From Actinomycetes bacterium (GTDB lineage: Bacteria; Planctomycetota; Phycisphaerae; JAACET01), in NCBI GenBank assembly GCA_030614915.1, contig JAUXAG010000007.1:62001-126000 (forward strand): a DNA stretch of 64,000 bases, given 5' to 3'. The notes under the pieces were generated by a model. The model ran no database searches. It was not told where the DNA came from and saw only the letters and a list, made by a program, of their open reading frames with translations. Position numbers and translations under genes: made by a program. The stretch's first letter is position 1, and each line of letters begins with the position of its first letter. Positions 1 to 8,260 of the stretch are shown here, piece after piece.

Positions 1-269
1 AAGAGGATATCTCCTACCCAGGCCGATTCAAGGGGCTGCAAGGTGAATTGGCGCTAGGCCAACAGGTCTCACGCGAGCCACGGAGGGCTGCCCATTATCT
101 ATTACAGGAGCCAAGAGCGAGGAAAAGGACAGGCCGATTCCGGCAGTAACTGAACTATGCAGAAACCTACAATGCCCAAATCTAACTCTGGAACAACCGT
201 TAACTTTATTAACTAAGTAATATTATTTCGAAGGCTAAGCATAGCATTCAAAGCAGGAAAGGGGTACTA
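1..269. other. Left edge, no clear gene
   Basis: No complete gene is visible. One plus-strand frame is open from the left edge to a TAA at 147-149 and would encode an Arg-rich 48-residue tail, possibly the end of a gene that starts outside the window. An open stretch of that length also arises by chance, so I do not call it a gene. An AT-rich stretch at about 195-235 may hold the promoter of the next gene, but no convincing -35/-10 pair was found. Confidence 0.3.
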
Positions 270-1163
270 ATGAGAAATGTCGATGGGGTCCAGGTGTCAT
301 CCGCCGAGCAGGCTAACAGTTTTGGCGAGTTGCTCAACGCAAAAAGGAGGTTTCTGGAAAACCTTTTTGGACTAGAAGAACTCGAGATAATTCGCAAGAG
401 AGGTTTTTTAAATGAGAATTCGTTCGATATAAACCCCAAATTTGAGTCAGCCGGAGATCTCCGGAGTTACTGGAAATCTATTCTTGCGCAGTTCGCCGAA
501 AGGGAAACCGATTTGTCCCCAATGCGTGGCTACTCCATCGATCAGCGTGCGCAGGATCTGATAGCAGGGTTATTCTCTCCTTCTGATACTACAGGTTTGA
601 GCATTTTGATGGTGGGATGCTATCATGTAAGTCTTTTCAACCGAGATGATGTGGTAAAAGCAGCACAGTCATTCTTAGATGCCACCCAAGCTGAAGATTA
701 TATGCTTATCACGGCATGTAACGAAGAAGTTATGTTTGAGGAGACTTGTCCGGGGACATATGAAAATAAGTTTCTTGAGTTGATAACTTCTAACTTGTAC
801 GCTGATCGTGTTTTCCCGATTAAGCTTCCAGAACGTCCGGAGTTTCATTTTTCGGGTCGCTTTTCCAAGTCTAGCCAAGAGGCCGACAGTGTAGACTGTC
901 ACATCGGTTTCGAAACCCACCACTACGAAGGGGACGTGATTAGGACAAGAGTCGAAGCCGAGTCAGAGCAGAGCTTTCGCCTGGCCTTTCGTTCCTTCGC
1001 ACGTTACGTCACAGATCCTGCACGTAGTTCGCAATGCGTGATTGAAAGGAATTTGAAGTCATACAAGAAACATCTTCCACAATTCTTCTACGCTTATAGA
1101 CAATTGCCGCCTTATCTACGGGATCGGGTGCGCATAGATTTTAGTACTGTTGGGGCAACGTAG
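270..1163 (+). CDS. Hypothetical protein, 297 aa
   Basis: The ATG at 270 follows a purine-rich ribosome-binding site (AGGAAAGG, about 10 bases upstream), which supports this start. The protein is soluble, with no signal peptide or membrane segment. I recognise no family. A central hydrophobic stretch (about residues 109-120, GLSILMVGCYHV) looks like the core of an alpha/beta fold, and the C-terminal third is rich in Arg and aromatic residues. It is the first of three same-strand unknown genes at the left end of the integrated region and is separated from the next by about 55 bases. Coding is supported by length and ribosome-binding site; function is unknown. Confidence 0.6.
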   Translation: MRNVDGVQVSSAEQANSFGELLNAKRRFLENLFGLEELEIIRKRGFLNENSFDINPKFESAGDLRSYWKSILAQFAERETDLSPMRGYSIDQRAQDLIAGLFSPSDTTGLSILMVGCYHVSLFNRDDVVKAAQSFLDATQAEDYMLITACNEEVMFEETCPGTYENKFLELITSNLYADRVFPIKLPERPEFHFSGRFSKSSQEADSVDCHIGFETHHYEGDVIRTRVEAESEQSFRLAFRSFARYVTDPARSSQCVIERNLKSYKKHLPQFFYAYRQLPPYLRDRVRIDFSTVGAT

Positions 1164-1219
1164 TCCTGTTTGCGAACTCTTCGAACTCCCTAAAACAGAT
1201 ATTCAGGTGGGTCTATGTC

Positions 1220-1723
1220 ATGCCGCAGTTCGATTCACAATTCTTGATGGAGACGTTTTTTACACGCTGTACGGACTCCGGCCGGCACTGCGAACCAGAC
1301 CACTCGGAAGCCAAGACTTTATGTGCGACGGCAAGGATCGATCAGACTAGGCCATTTCTTGTCCGCTCCGAGTTGATCCTAAACGGGCAGATACTTGGTG
1401 ATTACCTGGATGACCTATGTGTCGAGCAAGATACACTGTTGGAAGTATGCTTTAAGATATTCAAGGACACCTGCAAAAAACCAGATAAGACCTTAAGGCA
1501 ACGCCATGTTTTGGCATCAGTAGGTTATTTGGCATTACGATTTGTTTCTGGTGGCATAAAAGTTGTGAAATATGGGCGGCCAATATACTGGGGTCGTAAT
1601 CCTTCGGAAGAATGGGAGACGGTCTGTTGTATAATGTGGGGGGCACTGTGCGATCTGCAGGACGAGGATACATTAGTGACGTGGCTGAGCAGGCTGAATG
1701 ATTACGAGAAGCCTTTACCATAG
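1220..1723 (+). CDS. Hypothetical protein, 167 aa
   Basis: The start at ATG 1220 has a modest GGTGGG site about 8 bases upstream. The protein is Cys-rich (about 11 Cys, including a CC pair), but the cysteines are not arranged as an obvious zinc finger. The C-terminal half (about residues 95-160) is predicted helical with several Trp residues. No family is recognised and there is no membrane segment. It follows the 297-residue ORF by about 55 bases and could be co-transcribed with it. A frame shared with an overlapping shorter ORF at 1150 is unlikely to be used. Confidence 0.45.
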   Translation: MPQFDSQFLMETFFTRCTDSGRHCEPDHSEAKTLCATARIDQTRPFLVRSELILNGQILGDYLDDLCVEQDTLLEVCFKIFKDTCKKPDKTLRQRHVLASVGYLALRFVSGGIKVVKYGRPIYWGRNPSEEWETVCCIMWGALCDLQDEDTLVTWLSRLNDYEKPLP

Positions 1724-2203
1724 CAGCTATGTGCTTGGATAAGGCTATTTTGGCTTCAGTGGTTTAATAGTACCTTGGAGCGACAGTCATCGGGAATCTT
1801 GGGGAGTGGGTTTAACCAGACGCTAACCGCCAGATGTGAAAGACATTAGATACGTCGCTGATCTGCTTTAGTTGCTGCACGTACGTTTTTCTTTGTCATA
1901 CTTCGGTACGCAGGTTTATGGCTAGCTTTTACAGAATGCGCGGAAGAAGCCGGTAGGATTAATAGGTACCGCCGGTAGTATCCTCTTATCTCTGGGAGAT
2001 GGCATAGGTCAATCTGCCCTGACAAGCAATATTGTTGTATATAGTTAATTGTTGCGGAAACTTCCAGTACTTTGAGCAGAAATTCTTGAAAACCATATAA
2101 TGCAGATCTACTGGTTGGATATATTAGATGTAGGACATCATAACTAGACAATCTGGGTAGAGCACCAATAGGCTATATTTCTAAAGTCTAGGAGAAAGTA
2201 GAG
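1724..2203. other. 480-base stretch with no supported gene
   Basis: Both strands carry only short open frames. The longest, on the minus strand at 1846-2151, lacks a ribosome-binding site and has no recognisable content. Composition is AT-rich and similar to the flanking accessory region. No repeat, terminator or RNA was identified, apart from the ribosome-binding site (AGGAGA near 2190) of the next gene. Confidence 0.4.
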
Positions 2204-2872
2204 ATGCCTTTCCAACGTCGGACAGATGGTGTATGGTTTGGATGTGCAGTTTGCGGGACAGAGTGGTTGGTCGGACAACATCCTCAACCCTACCGGGTTT
2301 ACGACTGTGAAACCGAAGGCTGCAATTATCGTGAGGCTTACTTTCCTGAGCATACTGGAGGTTTAGTACCAGGTTCAGCCGAAAACCCAACTGCGTACAT
2401 GCTGCAGACCACACCGGCACCAGCATCGGCAAGTCGGCCTCGTGATGTGTCGTGGGTGGTGTCTTTGCTTCTTACGTTGGTCGCAGGAGTGCTAGTATCT
2501 TGGTCAATCTTGGGATTCAAGTACACAATTCGCGAGGAGACTCGGGAGGTAGTGAAGGATCTAATCAGTCAACCTTTGGAGGCGACGCGAGATGAAGTAA
2601 GGACAATATCGATTGACCTGCGCGACTTGAGGACTTCTCAACGCGATATCATTATCAGAAACTTAGACAACATCCGTGCTAGGCTTGAACATATTGAAGC
2701 AACGGTCAGGCTCCGGCCTTTGAACGGCGGGAAAATACAGGAGCCGAGCAGGCTGTGGCTAGATGATGTAGTTAGCGAGCTTAGGAGCATTTCCCAACGC
2801 TTAGACAGATTGGAGGAGATTGCTAAATCTGCAGGCACTAAGACGCAACGAACTGAGCCGATCCAGGAATAG
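2204..2872 (+). CDS. Zinc-ribbon/TM/coiled-coil protein, 222 aa
   Basis: The N-terminus has a CxxC (CAVC, residues 14-17) and a second pair near residues 35-40 (C-ETEG-C), suggesting a small zinc ribbon facing the cytoplasm. A Pro/Ala/Ser-rich linker (about 60-80) leads to one strong membrane segment (about residues 85-107). The rest is a long heptad-like helical region (about 115-205) typical of a coiled coil. AGGAGA lies about 9 bases before the ATG. The architecture suggests a membrane-anchored oligomer or tether; no named family was recognised. It is the last of the three same-strand unknown genes at the left end of the region. Confidence 0.6.
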   Translation: MPFQRRTDGVWFGCAVCGTEWLVGQHPQPYRVYDCETEGCNYREAYFPEHTGGLVPGSAENPTAYMLQTTPAPASASRPRDVSWVVSLLLTLVAGVLVSWSILGFKYTIREETREVVKDLISQPLEATRDEVRTISIDLRDLRTSQRDIIIRNLDNIRARLEHIEATVRLRPLNGGKIQEPSRLWLDDVVSELRSISQRLDRLEEIAKSAGTKTQRTEPIQE

Positions 2873-3224
2873 CAAACATGTGTAGTTTTGATGAGTCTGT
2901 GATTCGTAGGTGTCGTTTGAACTCTCGAAGTTGCAAATCAGCTTGATAGCTTTGTTTGTGAATATGCATCCATTAATAACCTTGTTATAGATGCTTTAAA
3001 TCTCCTACCGTTGTGTTGGATGCTTGCCTAACTGAGGAGTTTGAATTAATTCATTTCTAGATGAATGAACATGGGAAGTTTGAGCAGGTAAGAGAACCAG
3101 CCAAAAACGCATATTGGGCACTTCGCTTGCTCAGCTAACCACATAAGCCTTTCGACTGTATGAGAGAAGGCACTCTGAACCCCTCCCCTCACCCCCCCCA
3201 GTAGATAGCCGCCAGTTCCCTGAA
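2873..3224. other. Intergenic stretch, no gene seen
   Basis: No supported ORF lies here. The stretch ends in a C-rich run (about 3180-3200) and leads directly into the candidate structured RNA before the small ORF at 3397. No terminator with a clear T-run was found after the preceding gene. Confidence 0.4.
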
Positions 3225-3380
3225 AACCATAAAAGGCACCTCCGGAGTCGGCTAACCATTTAAGGCTTTCGCCGTCCTGAAGCTTGGTGTTGACGGCACA
3301 GTCCTGGCGGGATTGAGTCCTTTGTTATGGTATCACCCCATAGGTCATGGGTTGCGGTGGTCGGCCTCAATCTATAATTA
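3225..3380 (+). ncRNA. Candidate structured leader RNA
   Basis: Several helices can be paired by eye. GCCGTC (3271-3276) pairs with GACGGC (3292-3297). GATTGAG (3311-3317) pairs with CTCAATC (3366-3372). Nested inside the latter, CCCAT (3337-3341) pairs with ATGGG (3347-3351), flanked by a CAC/GTG extension. This ends about 15 bases before a strong AGGAGG site for the ORF at 3397, so it could be a regulatory 5' leader or an independent small RNA. I do not recognise the motif as a named riboswitch class. Coordinates are approximate and no covariation has been tested. Confidence 0.35.
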
Positions 3381-3396
3381 AACAACAGGAGGATAA

Positions 3397-3546
3397 ATGG
3401 AAATAACAATCACATTACGAGATGTTAGCAAGAAAAGGGCAAGGGAGATATTTGAGCTTCTTTACACATCCCTAAAACAATACAGACGTTCAGAATACGA
3501 GCCATTCTTAGACTTATCGCAAAAAGGGCTGTGCATCGGTGTATGA
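3397..3546 (+). CDS. Small ORF, 49 aa, perfect ribosome-binding site
   Basis: A perfect AGGAGG lies 4 bases before the ATG, the strongest translation signal in this part of the window. The 49-residue product is basic and helical (segment ARRIFELL-like at about 14-22) and ends at a TGA (3544-3546). The same frame is open for a further 30 codons after the TGA and closes at TAA 3637-3639, so the gene may originally have been about 80 codons long and be interrupted. A six-base-pair hairpin (3561-3575) lies just after the TGA. Function is unknown. It is immediately upstream of the 90-residue gene and is probably co-transcribed. Confidence 0.5.
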   Translation: MEITITLRDVSKKRAREIFELLYTSLKQYRRSEYEPFLDLSQKGLCIGV

Positions 3547-3647
3547 TATAAAAAGAACAGAGCACCAGAGGTGCTTCTTCAGAGGTATAAAGCCAGAGAG
3601 GAAGCAAACACACCATTCACATCAACTGAAAGGAGGTAAATAAAAAG

Positions 3648-3920
3648 ATGAATAAAAAAATAGATTACTATGTTTCATTGTTGGAGCAGATAGAGCAGAA
3701 AGTCAGTGATCCGCAGAAAGCAATAGCTGTTCTGCAGCAGATAGGCAAAGACTGCCGAATGGAGAAAATCCAGTCTGAGCGAGCACAAGACAATTCAACA
3801 GACGAGCTGGCAACACCAAAGCAGTTGGAGTTTCTTAAGGACCTTGGCGTGGACGTAAAGCCAGGATTGACTAAGCAGGAAGCTTCGGACTTGATTGCAG
3901 AAGCTAAAGAAGGTCAGTGA
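3648..3920 (+). CDS. Small protein with DUF3072-like C-terminal motif
   Basis: The start is supported by AAAGGAGG about 10 bases upstream. The 90-residue product has a helical N-terminal half and a C-terminal motif of about 35 residues beginning ATPKQLEFLKDLG and ending LTKQEASDLI. This resembles the DUF3072-like motif often found at the ends of small proteins of plasmids, phages and archaeal elements. The function of that motif is not established, and a nucleic-acid-associated role is only a guess. A good Rho-independent terminator follows directly, so this closes the transcription unit that starts near 3397. Confidence 0.6.
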   Translation: MNKKIDYYVSLLEQIEQKVSDPQKAIAVLQQIGKDCRMEKIQSERAQDNSTDELATPKQLEFLKDLGVDVKPGLTKQEASDLIAEAKEGQ

Positions 3921-3953
3921 TAGCTGGCAGGTTGTCAAAGACATGGTTTTATT

Positions 3954-3979
3954 GCAGGGGCTTCGGCCTCTGCTTTTTT
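3954..3979 (+). terminator. Rho-independent terminator
   Basis: A GC-rich hairpin (GCAGGGGC, TTCG loop, GCCTCTGC) is followed by six T residues. It lies about 35 bases after the stop of the 90-residue gene and separates it from the toxin-antitoxin-like pair. Confidence 0.8.
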
Positions 3980-4016
3980 GTGTGCTGTGCTTTGAGCAGA
4001 GTACTTATTCTGAAAC

Positions 4017-4053
4017 CGAAAGATTTATAAGTTATATAAGTTGATATAACAAC
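4017..4053 (+). promoter_or_regulatory. Archaeal-like BRE/TATA promoter, leaderless
   Basis: CGAAA at 4017-4021 is followed by TTTATAA (4024-4030). The downstream ATG at 4054 lies about 27 bases after the TATA-like box and has no ribosome-binding site. That spacing is what a leaderless archaeal transcript would show. It may equally be chance in AT-rich DNA, or contain a bacterial promoter. The call rests on the archaeal character of the two genes it precedes. Confidence 0.3.
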
Positions 4054-4338
4054 ATGGAACAGACCCTTAGAAGAAATAATATCTTACATTATCCCCAATT
4101 AGATACAGTTCTGATGGTTGAAGAATTCATTAGAGAGAACTCTGGAGAATACAAGAAACGAAGTTTATGGGAGGCTCTTCCTAAGAAAATGATGTATCAG
4201 ACATTTTGTGTGATTTTTGAATATCTGTTATGCTTTGGGAAAATAGCTCAGGACAAAGAAGGCTGGGTCATTTGGATTTGGAATCCAGAATTGGTAAGAA
4301 AATATTTATCGAAACTACAGCTGTCTTGGAGAAAATGA
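4054..4338 (+). CDS. Archaeal-type antitoxin-like protein, 94 aa
   Basis: The 94-residue protein looks like a small winged-helix protein (LW-ALPKKMMYQTFCVIFEYLL, then a K-EGWVIWIWNPEL wing). From memory, its closest relatives are hypothetical proteins of archaea that sit upstream of RelE-like toxins. Its stop overlaps the start of the next gene as ATGA, the usual arrangement of translationally coupled antitoxin-toxin pairs. It would be the antitoxin and DNA-binding autorepressor. There is no ribosome-binding site, and an archaeal-like TATA element lies upstream. Family recall has not been checked by search, so the function is inferred mainly from context. Confidence 0.6.
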   Translation: MEQTLRRNNILHYPQLDTVLMVEEFIRENSGEYKKRSLWEALPKKMMYQTFCVIFEYLLCFGKIAQDKEGWVIWIWNPELVRKYLSKLQLSWRK

Positions 4339-4664
4339 ATTCAGAAATAAAATTTGCTGATGACAAAGTACAAAGAAGTTTTGAAAAACTTAAACACTCA
4401 AAAACAGAAGATAACAAACTATACCAGTGGATTTGTCGTGCATTTGAGGATTTAGAGAACAATGCTTTTTGCGGCATAAGAATTCGAAAGCAGCTGATTC
4501 CAAAAGTCTATATTCAAAAATATGGCATAGATAATCTTTGGAAATATGACTTGCCCCGTGGTTGGCGGCTCTTATATTCTGTGGCAAATAATGAAGTGCG
4601 TATTTTGTCTATTATTCTAGAATGGATGAACCACAAGAATTATGAAAGGAAGTTTGGGTATTAG
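4335..4664 (+). CDS. RelE/ParE-like toxin of archaeal type, 109 aa
   Basis: I chose ATG 4335 because it overlaps the upstream stop (ATGA) and because residues upstream in the same frame are a shadow of the antitoxin gene. The protein has the RelE/ParE-superfamily layout: N-terminal helices (FADDKVQRSFEKL), a central I-KQLIPK stretch, then DLPRGWRLLYSV and a C-terminal ILEWMNHKNYERKFGY strand-helix. This is the form usual in archaeal homologues. The basic Arg/Lys residues and terminal Tyr are where RelE-type ribonucleases have catalytic residues, but activity cannot be read from sequence. AT-rich codon use differs from the host genes after 17 kb, consistent with transfer. Confidence 0.7.
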   Translation: MNSEIKFADDKVQRSFEKLKHSKTEDNKLYQWICRAFEDLENNAFCGIRIRKQLIPKVYIQKYGIDNLWKYDLPRGWRLLYSVANNEVRILSIILEWMNHKNYERKFGY

Positions 4665-4746
4665 TTTAGGAAGCTTTAGAGTTGATCGGCAAGGGGGACA
4701 GGAAGAAGTAATGGTCGGCCGGGTCAGTAATATCTTATTTCTTGGT

Positions 4747-4773
4747 AGAGGAGCTGTTCGGCTCCTCTTTTTT
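4747..4773. terminator. Terminator between toxin pair and STAND gene
   Basis: AGAGGAGC (4747-4754) pairs with GCTCCTCT (4761-4768) across a six-base loop and runs into six T residues on the plus strand. It terminates the toxin-antitoxin unit. On the minus strand the stem overlaps the last codon of the NTPase gene, so it may also serve that convergent gene. Confidence 0.75.
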
Positions 4774-7147
4774 AGGTTGGTTCAGGAGGCGGGGCGTCGA
4801 TGCCCATTGCCTTGTAAAAAGCAAGTATTTTGTCGTTTGGCAGACCAACTTTACGAACACTATTAACAAAAGCCGTTACAGGTTTCATGTGTATGTTTTC
4901 CTCTCGAGCCACCTTGCCTAGCTCCGCAAAATCAAGTTCTTCACAAAAAGCGTGGATCTTTTCATATGAGACTCCGACTTCTTGAGCGAAATTGGCAAAA
5001 TACATCGCCGTTGTATCTTTGCTTGCCTGCCGACCTAATTTCTGAAAATCTAATTCATTGTAAAAAGACGCCATCTTCTTTCTAGAAACTCCTGCATCTA
5101 TAGCAAGGGGACCAATACACGCCGTAAAAACCACGGCCTGTCGATATTCCTGCACTCGTTTGCCTAAAGCGGGAAAATCAAGTTCTTCACAAAAAGCACA
5201 TACCTTATCATTTGGAACTCCTTCATAGAAAAGGCTTCCAATAAACCATGCTATTGTATGAATACTTATTTTGTCCTTCTTTGCACATTTGCCTAACGCG
5301 CAAAAATCTATGACGGTACCAATATCTATACCTAACCACCGTTCAATTCCAAATATTTCCCTCAGCGACCAGGTGTAAGCCGGGGCGAAGCCAATCTTAT
5401 TTATGGTTCTCATCAGTGGTTTAAAGAGTTTTTCCGCAATCCATGTTCTGTCAACTGATTCAACATTAGCCACGCCAAGAACGTAGGAGAGCATTGATAC
5501 TTGATTGCACTCAATGTAGCTTATACCTTCCTGTTGAATAATTCTCTCTACTAACTCATACAGGTCAGAGTCATTAATTAGCCTGCTATACCACTCTTTC
5601 CTTTTCCGGGCATGTAATTTATCAAACACACTAAAAAAATTAAAAGGAGTTGTGCCCAAATAATTCTTCAAACATTGTAAGGTAAACTCCTCCGTGCTCT
5701 TTGCATCAAGACAGGGGCTATATACCGCAGCTTTGAGAAAAAACCCTGCCACAGTAGGATGATAAACACGAAACCAGGAAACATATCTTCCCGGTTCTAT
5801 TGTTTGTTTTCTGACTAGAATGAGCCCCTCTTTCTGTAACTCATCTGAGGGTTTCTTGCCAATCCAACATAAGTCAACATCGATTTCAAGTTGTGACAAT
5901 GCAGATATTTTAAGTAACTCTTGCCGATAAGGCTTATTCTCTAAATAATGGAGGTATATATCATCTAATATTTCTGTCTCTTTCACATTTGAAAGACAGA
6001 CAGCACAGTCCCTTGGTTGATCAAGCCACGCCCGAATATAGAAGCGTAAGATGTTGTAATCACCCTTACACTTTTCTATTAACGAATCAATATTACCTAT
6101 CTTGTCCCCAGTCCTTCCACTTGTTTTCGCCGCGTGATTAATAATATGGCGAACGGCTACTTCATCGATTTGCAGCTCTTGTGTTGCTTTTTCAAGTATA
6201 TCAATATAGCTAATGCTGTGAGTCGCGCCTGGAGGTGTACTTGCAGTTACATTGCGATCAACCTTTCGCGATGTTATGAGAAGCTTTGTCTTATGCTCCA
6301 GAACACTAGATAGAAGGTTATTGGTGCCCGCAGGGCTTGCATGTGCATTGTCTAATATCACAAGGCTGTTTTCGTCACATGATTCAATAAAACTTGCCCA
6401 TTCTTGTGGATTTGATTCGCTACTAGCATCTTGGTAGTAAACTGAAGTGCCTTTCTGCGATAGTTCATATCCCATTGCTAATGCAAGAGAGGTTTTGCCA
6501 CATCCGGGGGTGCCAATAAGCAAGCACCTTTTGTTCCTTTTAAGAATGCTCCTAATCTCTTCATGATAGGCTTCATTACGATAATAATCTCCGCTCTCAA
6601 AATCTTTCTGAGAAGGATAACGACCAAGTTGTGGAGCAAGTCTTTCTTCTAGTGGCATAAAGGAGGAAGAATGTGATCCGCTAACAACCTCCTTTTTCGA
6701 TTTTACCAGTTCTTCCTCAATCTGTTTTAATGCATGGTTCAGCACATTTTGTAATATGTCTTGCGAAATCAATTCGTCTGAGCGGTCAGGCTGGCTGGTA
6801 CGTGTGCAAGCAAAATGCCCTCCGATGAATTTGCCTACACTCTTAAAATACAATTGAATAGGCGGCTTGATTCCATATTGGTTACAGAAATTGTTAAGCG
6901 ATTCATTCAGAGGTGTCCGTCTCTTACTGATTTCAGAGGCTGGCTCCTTATAATCGTGAGCTAGGTTCTCAGCAATCGTCTTCTGTTGGATAAGTCGGTC
7001 TTTTGAGCCAATAATTGTCGCCATCAATTCTTGCTGCTTTTCAGCCTTTTTGCCCATGTGTTCAAGCAATTGTTGCTGAACGCCCTTGCGTTCTAAAAAA
7101 GAGACAATCAAATCATGATGTGCTTTTATTTCCCTACGATTTGGCAT
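4772..7147 (-). CDS. STAND-like P-loop NTPase with C-terminal repeats, 791 aa
   Basis: ATG 7147 is preferred over an upstream TTG at 7183 because AGAGGA precedes it. Domains: a helical N-terminus (1-150), a P-loop NTPase core with Walker A GTPGCGKT (about 212-219), Walker B LVILDN (about 262-267) and an LLITSR sensor-like strand (about 289-294), a helical region, then at least three repeats of about 40 residues with the core F-ELDF--LGK near the C-terminus. This is the nucleotide-binding plus repeat-sensor layout of STAND proteins, many of which are antiphage or cell-death switches. No effector domain is obvious at the N-terminus. A TATAAT at 7195-7200 on this strand may be its -10. Defence is inference from architecture and location. 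Confidence 0.75.
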   Translation of the reverse strand: MPNRREIKAHHDLIVSFLERKGVQQQLLEHMGKKAEKQQELMATIIGSKDRLIQQKTIAENLAHDYKEPASEISKRRTPLNESLNNFCNQYGIKPPIQLYFKSVGKFIGGHFACTRTSQPDRSDELISQDILQNVLNHALKQIEEELVKSKKEVVSGSHSSSFMPLEERLAPQLGRYPSQKDFESGDYYRNEAYHEEIRSILKRNKRCLLIGTPGCGKTSLALAMGYELSQKGTSVYYQDASSESNPQEWASFIESCDENSLVILDNAHASPAGTNNLLSSVLEHKTKLLITSRKVDRNVTASTPPGATHSISYIDILEKATQELQIDEVAVRHIINHAAKTSGRTGDKIGNIDSLIEKCKGDYNILRFYIRAWLDQPRDCAVCLSNVKETEILDDIYLHYLENKPYRQELLKISALSQLEIDVDLCWIGKKPSDELQKEGLILVRKQTIEPGRYVSWFRVYHPTVAGFFLKAAVYSPCLDAKSTEEFTLQCLKNYLGTTPFNFFSVFDKLHARKRKEWYSRLINDSDLYELVERIIQQEGISYIECNQVSMLSYVLGVANVESVDRTWIAEKLFKPLMRTINKIGFAPAYTWSLREIFGIERWLGIDIGTVIDFCALGKCAKKDKISIHTIAWFIGSLFYEGVPNDKVCAFCEELDFPALGKRVQEYRQAVVFTACIGPLAIDAGVSRKKMASFYNELDFQKLGRQASKDTTAMYFANFAQEVGVSYEKIHAFCEELDFAELGKVAREENIHMKPVTAFVNSVRKVGLPNDKILAFYKAMGIDAPPPEPT

Positions 7148-7288
7148 TCTTTGTCCTCTGATAATTATGGGGCCGGACCCCAACTCCCACCTGCATTATA
7201 ACGTTTGTGCCTGGTTGCGAAAAGAGCTGTCATTTTTCACTGGAGAGCAACCACAAGTCTTATAAAGGGCCAAAAGCTGTCCGTATTT

Positions 7289-8098
7289 ATGGGAGAAAAC
7301 TATCAACCAGACACCTTTGTCGGGCGTTATGTTGATTTGTGCAAAAGAAAAGAGCATCCCTTGAGCAGAACCCAAATTGGTTTCTTGGAACAAACCATAA
7401 ACGACATATTTGGTTTGAAGAACACGCAGGAAGAAACAAGCAAGACTGAGTTGCCTATAAACGAGGCTGCAATGTCTATAGATAGGGCTCTCATGGAACA
7501 GCTTGCTCACCCAAAGCCTGGCAGAATTTTCAAAATACTTGAACAGGTCAAGCAGGCTTCAGATGATGACACTCCATTAACTGATTCAGATGTCCTAACT
7601 TTGTATGAATTATCTGCAAATGGAGTTGGAGAAGGATTCAAAACATTCAATGAAAATCATGGTTTATGTGGGTATTATGGAAAGCACTCTTTTGAAGTAT
7701 TGCGTCGATATCTAAAGCATAAAGGATTGATTTCTGCAACACAAATACGGTTTCCTGAGCCTAATTATGGTTTAGAAGAAATAGAAAGTCAGCGAGACGC
7801 TATTGTTGCCCTGGACATTGACCTCATAAAACAACTTACTCATGGCGATTGTCGCAAAACTGGTAAATTCATTGGTGTCATCAGGAAATATAAGAATCTG
7901 ACAAGAAGGGCGCATGATGACGTACAGGTAACTGATTCAGATGCACTATCTTTGTATAAGCTCACTATGAAAGAAGGTCGGCACAATTTTCCAGTGCTCA
8001 AAAAACAGTATGGGCTATCTAATGCTTATGGGGAAGACCTATTCAAGGTATTATCTCAGTATGTAAATAGTAAAGGACTAACTGACAAATCAGAATAA
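7289..8098 (+). CDS. Two-repeat hypothetical protein, 269 aa
   Basis: The gene is divergent from the STAND gene. The frame opens earlier (TTG 7205), but that part overlaps the probable promoter of the STAND gene, so ATG 7289 is a reasonable, though unproven, start; no ribosome-binding site is clear. The protein has an internal duplication of roughly 90 residues. Each copy has an L-KQL/EQL helix, then TDSD-L-LY-L, then YG---F-VL--Y---KGL. No known domain was recognised and no membrane segment is present. The paired divergent layout suggests a functional partner of the NTPase, for example regulator or effector, but that is inference. Confidence 0.55.
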   Translation: MGENYQPDTFVGRYVDLCKRKEHPLSRTQIGFLEQTINDIFGLKNTQEETSKTELPINEAAMSIDRALMEQLAHPKPGRIFKILEQVKQASDDDTPLTDSDVLTLYELSANGVGEGFKTFNENHGLCGYYGKHSFEVLRRYLKHKGLISATQIRFPEPNYGLEEIESQRDAIVALDIDLIKQLTHGDCRKTGKFIGVIRKYKNLTRRAHDDVQVTDSDALSLYKLTMKEGRHNFPVLKKQYGLSNAYGEDLFKVLSQYVNSKGLTDKSE

Positions 8099-8260
8099 TG
8101 TTCCCCCAATTCTTAGATCATCACATACAAAAACCTGAACTATTCCCAGTTGCTCAGCCCAAAGAGTTGAGTGTTTAACTGTGCTAGTAGCCCAATTCTG
8201 CACTTTCTTATTCACCTGTCCTGCATACCAGATGTCGTATTAATGCAGCCAAACGCCCCT
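8099..8260. other. Gap upstream of iteron-like cluster
   Basis: No ORF, terminator or promoter was identified. The sequence leads into a cluster of TTTGTTTCC repeats and then into the main operon of the element. Confidence 0.4.

Noticed and set aside
1846-2151. Minus-strand 101-codon frame in the gap before the zinc-ribbon gene
   Set aside because: No ribosome-binding site, no family and low-complexity content; probably chance.
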